Source: Erigeron canadensis (Eukaryota; Streptophyta; Magnoliopsida; Asterales; Asteraceae). From it: a stretch of 64,000 nucleotides of DNA. Numbering within the stretch: the stretch's first letter is position 1; each line of letters starts with the position of its first letter. The notes beneath the pieces are model-generated. The model was given only the letters and a program-made list of their open reading frames with translations, made no database searches and was not told where the DNA came from. The DNA lies in contig NC_057765.1 of the NCBI RefSeq assembly GCF_010389155.1, positions 21,578,980 through 21,642,979 on the forward strand, in the 5' to 3' direction. This document shows positions 56,656-64,000 of this stretch, piece by piece. The translations under genes were made by a program, and so were the position numbers.

Positions 56656-58435
56656 GCTAGGTTTTCGCTTTCTCTTAATCTAGGATTTATTTCACCCCTA
56701 CCATAACATAAACTTAAGGTGGTACTTAGCTTGAACTGAATCTTGGCATCTTTCTTATGAATATAGAGTAATTAGGTAATCTTTGTTTTTCTGGTCGACT
56801 AAAATGTCTTTGCCATTGGGATCATCTATGTTTTTCATGCGTGGAATGAGTGGAGTCATTATATATGAGATTAGTTAGTTTTCTGGGATGTTGGGATGTC
56901 AGTTTTCAGTGGTCTTGAAATGCAGTAACCATGAGTACCGTATGAGTAATCCGTTCAGGTCCAAAGCATCCCCCTGCCCAAGCTCTTTGTTCGATTAACC
57001 TGTTGATTCTGTTTTTATAATTTGGCTATTTTGTGTCTCTGTTCGTTATGGTACGAGTAGATTGTCGCCTTGGTTTTAAAGTCGGCCAACTCAGTTGGCA
57101 AGTACTCTTACTGTATTACAGTCTTACCTCGGAAATCAGTTGATCGGAGTTGGACAAATTCCATGTACCCAAAAAGATCTGCTTATAGAGTCAACGGGTC
57201 AAAATCTAAAAAAAAGCGTTAGGATCTGTAATCATTGGTCAGGATTTGCGTAATCATTGTTAATACGCAAACTATCACAACTTATTTATAGAGATTTAGT
57301 TAAACTATTTATCATCATATTTTTTTAAAATTTTTTTTACATTTGAAAAGTCAATAGGTGGCCTACAAATTAGATCAAGATTACATATTTCTTGAATAGC
57401 AGCAAAGTTTTGAAGGCATTCTGCCGTTAGAATTAAAAAAGAGAAAAGAAAAGATCGTTTAGACCAGTTTTGAAAATTACACATTGATGCATTTCCGAGC
57501 AAACTTTGCTGACATGGACCATGACTCAACAATGGTGACCATTGATTTTAATTTTTCATTTTCTTTTTTAGTAACTGAATCTAAACGTTTTTGAGTTTAC
57601 ATAGTTAAATGTACAATTCTGAACTTATTTGGCTTTTCACTACTGCTCTTCAGTTTAGACGTAGAGGATTCGAAGGATTTTGTGAGATTAGCTCTAATCA
57701 TTTCTACAAACTTAAGGTCACAAGATAATGATTTAAAAGAATTTAGTTTTCTCCTCACCAGACACATTTCTATGGCCACATCTTTTTTGGTGTCATGTTG
57801 ACCCACTATCGTAAAGGCATTTGATATTTTGTTAAAGCATTATCGTCAATGAGTGTCATTAAGCATAAGACATTAACATATTCATCATCGAATACATCAG
57901 AGTCAGTTCAGTCATGTTCTTTAGTCTTTAATTCTTTTGCTTGAGGTTTTGCTTCCTCTATTACAACAAGTTTAGCTCTGAGTTTAAATGCAAATTTACC
58001 AGTGTTAGTAGCATCGATGACCTTCATTCTTCTGATAGTGAACCTTTTTATCACATTTAAAAACATTCTTTATTAGATTTGTCCCCCGTTGGCTTCATTA
58101 TGATACCACATTTTAAGCAATGAAGAGAAAATTGAATTGGGAAATAGGTTCTGAGAGATAGACAACACTTTTTGGGGATAATTACTAAAGAAAAAGTCTA
58201 ATTTTTCAAAAACAAAAATGTCGCCTAAACTTCCCAATACATATACAAATAACTCATACACTAAAAACACCTTAACAAAAATACCAATTTCATTATCAAT
58301 GACATCACAAAATCGCATGCCTAAATGCTTGAACCTTCGGCTATTTTTATGTCATTTTTTTTTACCTCCTTTAGTATATTAGGAAGATAAAAAAGTATAC
58401 AATTATATTTTATTATTTTTAGTTTATTGTATTTT
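56656..58435. other. 3' flank of MSI1 and intergenic DNA
   Basis: The MSI1 3'UTR probably extends into 56700-56950. Minus-strand frames at 57305-57532, 57597-57806 and 58073-58318 have no clear family match. The minus strand at about 57600-58060 has a lysine-rich look, with a faint resemblance to copia gag regions, too weak to call. Confidence 0.45.
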
Positions 58436-58439
58436 AACT

Positions 58440-58960
58440 AAACAACTTTTTTTATTTTCATTTATGTTCATGAATGTTCGATAATCTGTTCGTGAACATT
58501 CGTTCGTTTATGTTTGTGAACTGTCGTTCGTGAACAATAATTCATTTATGTTCATGAACATTTGTTCGTTTACATTTATTAATACCTAATCAACTATACT
58601 TTAAAAGTTAGCTTAAATATAGTATTTATTTTATATCATATATAATATATAATATATGTATATATATATATATATATTATAAAATACCTAGTTATCTATA
58701 TTTTTAGAAAAAAATGTAAATATAAATCCTTCTTTTTAATAAATATTTCGTTTGTTTGTATTCGTTTATTAGTGTTCGTTCGTTTATGTTCGTAAACATT
58801 TGTTCATGAACACAAATGAGCGACCATGAACAAGCTATTATATTCATGTATCCGTTCGTAAACACAATATTATGTTCGTTTATCTGTTCTTGAACTGTTT
58901 TTAGTTAAGTGAATGAACATGAACAAAGTCACGTTCGTGTTCGTTCGGTTCGTTTACAAT
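58440..58960. repeat. GTTCGTT/GAACA fold-back repeat
   Basis: GTTCGTTCG, TTCATGAACA, GTTCGTGAAC and similar words recur many times in both orientations on either side of an AT-rich centre (TA run near 58660). The region would fold on itself extensively. It resembles a transposon or satellite-like repeat of unknown class. Boundaries are approximate. Confidence 0.55.
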
Positions 58961-59239
58961 ATATTGGCTAACTTTAGTTTTTAAAAGTTTTTGTTTATAT
59001 GAAAATTGAAAAGAAAAGAAAAAATGATAAATACTCTTAAAGAATAGCCTAAAAATTCACCTAAAATTCTAAGAATGTGACATGTGTTATCTACTAATTC
59101 TCTTTCTTAATTTTGTCCCCTGATTTTTCCACATATCATTATCTCATGATTAAAAAGCTCTTTAGGCTATTTAGTTAAGGGGATTAATAGTTCTTCAAAG
59201 AAAAAAGGAACAAAAGAGTGAAGAGTGAGATGGACGCTC

Positions 59240-61570
59240 AGTAAATAGCGCGTGGATCCGGCACTCGCCATATTTCTAGCAGAAAAGCGAATATTATTTT
59301 ATTATATCTTCAGAATATACTTCATTTCATATATCTATATTTCTATTTTATGGTTTTTTCATATGAATTAAACTAAAAACCCTAATAATAATAATATTAT
59401 TTATCTTAATTTCTTTCTCAAATAATTCCAGGTAAATGTTATCTCCCTTAATTTCTGTAGATTTTTTCGTTCAAAAAATAATAATCTGTTCTTTTTTTAT
59501 ACTGATTATTGTAGATTGCTAATTCTTTTTCAATTTATAATTTATCTTTATCACAAAATAATGATAATATTATAATAATCTTATTCCTTTGTTTATTATC
59601 TGTATATGTTGATTATAATAATAATTTATCTGATTGATATGATCCCTAATTGGACCCAGATTGACTTTTAAGTTAATTTGTTAAAGTTACTTAATTTTTG
59701 TGTGCCAGTTACTTGATTGATGCTTTTAAGTTATTAATTTTCATTTTAAACACTTTTGCTGTTGTTAAAATGGCGAGAAAATGTCGGTTTTATCTAGATT
59801 ATCTTTTACATGGGCATCTTGTATTTCCTTTGATTGTCAATATTCTACTAGCAATTTTGTCGATAACGGGTTTATCAATGCTCTCTTAAGTTCTATACCT
59901 TGTTTAGAAACCGGACGTTTTTATATTTTCGATTTATAAGCTAACTTCGAACTTCAGTCTGTTAGTTTATTTTCTCAAATGGCAGATATGAGAATAGCTT
60001 CATAACGTCGTTTAGTGCAGTCATATGTTCTGTAGGAGTATCTTGGATCTTGTCAGGTATCATAGAATGCCGAATCAGACCTTTGTAATAATAAGATGTT
60101 TTAGTTTCTGACAAGTTTTCATTAATAAGAATTTTTAGTTAAAGTAACGCATTTATGTAAAATGTATAGGCGGTTTGTTAAATGGGCATAAAAGTATCTC
60201 AATTTAGGTTAAAAGGAAGGGTGAGTTAGTAGTTTTGTCATACCCTTGGATAGTAAGTTTTGTTGCTGCTTGCACAATGTTTTAGTTAAACATTAAAATC
60301 TGATCTAAGCGATTTTAATATCATACAAGATAGACAAATAGACAATCATATCCAGAATGCAAATTTAAATGCCCCTTAATACTATATGTTTACTTGACCA
60401 AAAAATGATTACTAGATATGTGTGTTTTCGTTACAGGTTTGTTCACATCGAAGTTAAATATCATGGACTTTTTGTTGGCATTATATTACTTGCTGTATTA
60501 ATGTACCATCTTTGAGCTTGCAACATGGATATCTTATATTTTGCCCTAGTCTTGCTCTTCACTGATTTTTTTAGGCAAAATGGCTGCCTTAAGTATGTCA
60601 TTGTGCTGGCATGCATGTTTACTCGATTTGATCTTAGCAGAACTAATTGTCGGAGGTCTTTCTAAAAGAAGTCTCTTTGCTCTCGGGTAGAGGTGTGATT
60701 GTCAACATTTCACATTTCCCATATGGGCAGGATCAAGTATTGTTGCTTTAGTTGTTGCTCTAGTACAACTAAGTTAAATCTTGAGTCACCTTTCAGTAAA
60801 ATGTGTGATTGTTCATAGGTATCGGATACACATAATTATGTGATTTTTGTTACATAGAAGAAGATAATTATCTGTAGTTGAAGAGATTTTTGGAGATGGT
60901 GGTTGGATGTGTATATATTGTGCAAAGTTGTAATAATTGTTTGTGAGCTGTGTGATTGTTGACTCTAATAATTTTACTGAACAGGACATCCTGTGAAAAT
61001 AAGTAATTAATTAGGTAATTTTATCTTACCTTTTGATAAAAAGTTTTATTTAGGGCTCGTGGGAGGATGCCATTCTTGTCCCCCTTTTTTTTTGTAAAAA
61101 ATAAATTTCTTGTGTGTTTTGTTTGTAACTCACTCATCAAGCTAGGGTTAGAAAGTTTGTCATAGTCTTAAACATGTAAAATAGTTAATAGGTACTTATG
61201 AGCTAGGAGAAATGGCATTGGATTGATATTTGAATTCAAAGGATGTAATGACTATTATACATAGGGTTCTAACTTAATAAAAATAAAACAATTTACGACA
61301 ATGACCCATTCAATGCTTGAGCCATGGTTCAATTATTGTCTCGAAATTTTTGCATTCATGTTGTCGCGTATCATTATCATGTTGATAGGCTGATTTTTAG
61401 GTATACCAGTTAGGTCTACCATTTTTTTTCCATTAATTGTCCATTATCTCATTTTAACCAGTTAACGTGCCCTCTCACGTGTTTATTTGTCCACTTCTAA
61501 CTTTCAACAATCTAATTTTTCGAAACCTTGTATTATTTTTCAAGTCCCACAATTTATCTGTCCATGTCAG
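59240..61570 (+). other. probable non-coding first exon and 5'UTR intron of the DUF1644 gene
   Basis: A plausible donor CCAG|GTAAATG lies at 59431/59432 and an acceptor CCATGTCAG at 61568-61570, thirteen bases before the DUF1644 start codon. The region between has no coding sequence I can support; the short frame at 59698-59889 is hydrophobic but unlike any family. This is a splice-site inference. Additional UTR exons are possible. Confidence 0.45.
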
Positions 61571-61583
61571 GCGTATCATCAAA

Positions 61584-62585
61584 ATGGCAAAAGGTACCAG
61601 GGGAAGACGTAGGATTCCTTCACGACACTGCAGAACCCCATACTCAGTGCTCAGATGCAGGCACAATGTTTCAGAGGACGCGAGCAAGAAGAAATCATCA
61701 CTGGTGATGCCCATTAAAGATTGGGAAGACATAACCTGCTCTGTATGCATGGAGTATCCTCACAATGCCGTTCTTCTTCTATGCTCTTCTCATGATAAGG
61801 GTTGTCGCCCATATATGTGTGGCACGAGCTCACGGTATTCCAATTGCCTTGACCAGTATAAGAATGCCTACACAAAAATGGCTTCACCACATGACTCTCT
61901 GTCTCCGCAAACAAACAATGGTCCTGCTTTTGGCCAAATTTCTGGTTGGCCAGTTGAGAAATGTGAGGAAGGGTCCAAACTTACCTGCCCCCTTTGTAGA
62001 GGCCAAGTCAAAGGATGGACTGTGGTGGATTCGGCTCGAGAGTATTTTAATGCCAAGAAAAGGACGTGCATGCATGATAATTGTTCTTTTGTAGGAGGGT
62101 ACAAAGAGTTGAAGAAACACGTGAGATCCGAGCATCCTTTTGCCAACCCACGTGAAGTGGACCCGGATCAAGAGTTGAAATGGAGACGGCTCCAACGAGA
62201 ACGAGAGCGTGATGATGTCATTAGCACCATCACATCCTCTATGCCTGGTTCGGTGGTCTTTGGTGACTATGTCATAGAAAGTCACTCCAATGGTCTAGAT
62301 TCTGATGACGATGAGGGTTTTGGTAGGGAAGTAGACATGGGAGTCGATGACAACTATGTGAACATGCTTGTTTTGCTTCATGCATTTGGTTCAGGTGGAA
62401 ACACAGTCCGTTTTGGAGGGATTAGAAGACGTGATGGTAATGATGACGATGATAATGATAATGATGGTAATGGTAACAACAATGGGATGTCACTGGTTAA
62501 CCGCCTGCGCCGCCATGGTAGAGTTTTATTAGGAAGATCGGGAAGGCGAAGGCGGCATAGAGTAGTCAACAGAGATCAAACATAG
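61584..62585 (+). CDS. DUF1644 zinc-finger family protein
   Basis: The frame encodes 333 residues from the ATG at 61584 (MAKGTRGRRR). An upstream in-frame extension starts only from GTG and crosses the proposed splice acceptor. Residues about 50-95 form the DUF1644 core: CSVCMEYPHNAVLLLCSS, then KGCRPYMC and SNCLDQYKNA, a RING-like cysteine arrangement. CPLCRGQVKGW follows at about 135-145. A C2H2 finger is visible with C162, C167, H179 and H184 (CMHDNCSFVGGYKELKKH). The conserved block ends HPFANPREVDP...WRRLQRERERDDVIS. The C-terminus has an Asp/Asn run coded by GAT/AAT repeats and an Arg-rich tail (RSGRRRRHR) that could be a nuclear signal. Family members are plant-specific with poorly defined roles, some linked to stress responses. 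No defects are seen. Confidence 0.92.
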   Translation: MAKGTRGRRRIPSRHCRTPYSVLRCRHNVSEDASKKKSSLVMPIKDWEDITCSVCMEYPHNAVLLLCSSHDKGCRPYMCGTSSRYSNCLDQYKNAYTKMASPHDSLSPQTNNGPAFGQISGWPVEKCEEGSKLTCPLCRGQVKGWTVVDSAREYFNAKKRTCMHDNCSFVGGYKELKKHVRSEHPFANPREVDPDQELKWRRLQRERERDDVISTITSSMPGSVVFGDYVIESHSNGLDSDDDEGFGREVDMGVDDNYVNMLVLLHAFGSGGNTVRFGGIRRRDGNDDDDNDNDGNGNNNGMSLVNRLRRHGRVLLGRSGRRRRHRVVNRDQT

Positions 62586-63005
62586 CTGTACAAAAGGTAA
62601 GTGAATGTAAAGAAGGGAATCAGGGAGATGTCAAAATTGTAGTTTAAAGGTAGTTTTGGGAGAGATAAATGGAGAAGTGGTTTCTATGCTTCCCAGTCAC
62701 CTGTCAGCAATTGTATCCATTATTGCCTCTCACGGAGGAGCTCCGACGTGAAGCCCTGACAGAATCATGAAATGTTTCTTATTTATCTTTTCATTCGTTG
62801 ACCGTAGGTTCGGACGACAAAAACCTTCTAATTTATGTTTGTAATTTACTGATTCCCTAGACCTGTTTACGTTCCTGACATTCATGAATCGAAAAACATT
62901 CTTTGAATCTGAATTGCGTCGTTGTAAAGATGCATTTTCTTTCTTCAGATGTTCTTTGTGTAGGCCTTTTGAGATGAAGCATTAATGATTTGGATGTTGG
63001 TATCA
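62586..63005 (+). other. 3'UTR and downstream flank of the DUF1644 gene
   Basis: Non-coding sequence after the stop codon. No separate gene or repeat is seen before the duplication at 63006. Confidence 0.5.
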
Positions 63006-63363
63006 TTTTGTTGTACATTTCGATAATGTTTATGTTTATTAAATTTTATTTCTTGTACACACGATTAGATTACTAATATAGGTGTTAAAATATTAAGAAT
63101 TTTGCTTTAATACTTATCGATCATATACATTCTTAAACTTTTTCCTTATATATATATATTTATTATTATCTATATCTATACTATACTAGGTTTTGTTGTA
63201 CATTTCGATAATGTTTATGTTTATTAAATTTTATTTCTTGTAGTTTACTAATATAGGTGTTAAAATATTAAGAATTTTGCTTTAATACTTATCGATCATA
63301 TACATTCTTAAACTTTTTCCTTATATATATATTTATTATTATCTATATCTATACTATACTAGG
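63006..63363. repeat. 185 bp tandem duplication next to a Helitron end
   Basis: TTTTGTTGTACATTTCGATAA begins at 63006 and TTTTGTTGTACATTTCG again at 63191. The copies are nearly identical except for a deletion of about 12 bp (after TTTCTTGTA) and a shorter TA run in the second. Both end CTATACTATACTAGG, and the second abuts the Helitron terminus. Confidence 0.88.
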
Positions 63364-64000
63364 TTTTGTCCCGTGCGTTGCACGAGATAACATAAATTTC
63401 TAACAAATAATTTAATAAACACTCGATATAAAAAAAATTGTCATCGAAAAACGAACATAATTCTTTATAAAATGAAATAAAATTTTGACAAATGACAAAG
63501 TAATAAACATTATTACAAAGAAAAAATTATAAATCTCACGATAGACTCCTCATTTTTTTCATCCTCCCCCATCCCCTCCACAAACAATGAACATTTCATC
63601 ATTCTCTCCTCATCTTCCCCCACTTAGAAGAAGACAAAAAAATAAACAAAGAAAAAGATAAAACTAATAAGCTGAGAGAGTGAAGAATAAACCGGACACC
63701 ACCATCACCACTTTCTACCCGCCCGATAGGTACGTATATGGCGGGTGATGTTCCAACTGGTCACCGTCGATCACCACCTTACCTCCTTACGTACCACGTC
63801 CACCGTTAAAAAACTAACATAGAGTATATACAAACATAATTTCAACTTAAATTAAGACAACATTTTTTGCGGTAACTCGTTAAAAATAACTAAAAGTCAT
63901 AGTGGTTAACAATTTAAAAGCCAAAAAGGGATACATTATAAATTTACATGTTTTGTATACATTTATAAAGAATTTTAACCATCTCACTCTTTTATATAGT
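63359..64000 (-). mobile_element. non-autonomous Helitron, 5' end just beyond the window
   Basis: On the minus strand the 3' end is CTAG (63359-63362), preceded by the hairpin CGTGCAACGCACG and about ten nucleotides. The interior carries the triplet-rich family module in reverse at about 63690-63785. The last bases of the window (minus strand ACTATATAAAAGAGTGAG) look like the beginning of the element, with the TC start just outside. Confidence 0.65.

Noticed and set aside
57597..58318. Minus-strand frames as a gene or copia gag remnant
   Set aside because: Only a vague lysine-rich similarity. No zinc knuckle, protease or pol motif follows.
59698..59889. 63-residue hydrophobic frame as a small membrane protein gene
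   Set aside because: No family match and no good start context. It lies inside the probable 5'UTR intron of the DUF1644 gene.
61884..62285. 133-codon minus-strand frame
   Set aside because: Antisense shadow of the DUF1644 coding sequence, whose motifs are clear on the plus strand.

Overview
The window is nuclear DNA of a flowering plant. It is AT-rich, its genes have GT-AG introns, and it is packed with plant-type transposons: Ty1/copia and Ty3/gypsy LTR elements, Helitrons, tRNA-derived SINEs, and PIF/Harbinger, hAT, Mutator-like and CACTA elements. The proteins look eudicot, and the transposon families resemble those of asterids, perhaps Asteraceae. The lineage is an inference that sequence reading alone cannot settle.

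Four host genes look intact. (1) A two-cupin 11S-globulin-like protein on the minus strand has three exons between 13608 and 15886. (2) A secreted cysteine-rich repeat (DUF26/Gnk2) protein at 29873-30598 is a single exon. (3) The histone-binding WD40 protein MSI1 (RBBP4/p55 family) has six exons from 45763 to 56655, with a 7.5 kb first intron. (4) A DUF1644 zinc-finger protein at 61584-62585 has a likely 5'UTR intron. They share no evident pathway. A terminal fragment of a beta-expansin gene lies at about 1660-1989.

Layout. 1-3047: AT-rich DNA, a Tourist-like MITE, the expansin fragment and an inverted GC-richer repeat. 3048-8315: a minus-strand Helitron sitting in a TA repeat, carrying a Snf2-helicase fragment and itself interrupted by a PIF/Harbinger element with a broken Myb/SANT-like ORF1. 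8430-9560: another decayed Myb/SANT-like transposon ORF. 10548-13007: a solo gypsy LTR. 13.6-15.9 kb: the cupin gene, with a Mutator MITE and a SINE in its introns. 16596-17635: a small Helitron. 18.8-29.3 kb: two damaged copia elements lying head to head. 29.7-31.4 kb: the DUF26 gene and a second copy of its promoter. 31.7-38.5 kb: CACTA ends, a SINE, a direct duplication, Helitron copies and a hAT MITE. 38517-44391: a non-coding LTR element with an inverted 5' LTR, containing a nested gypsy element. 44529-45281: a double-TIR Mutator MITE. 45.8-56.7 kb: MSI1. 58.4-59.0 kb: fold-back repeats. 59.2-62.6 kb: the DUF1644 gene. 63.0-64.0 kb: a tandem duplication abutting a Helitron end.

I found no undescribed multi-gene system. 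The most unusual structures are the roughly 226 bp-arm hairpin formed by the inverted LTR (38517-39014), the MSI1 intron built of diverged ~2.1 kb tandem units, the gene-fragment Helitron with its nested transposon, and a perfect 16 bp palindrome across the polypurine tract/LTR junction of a copia element.
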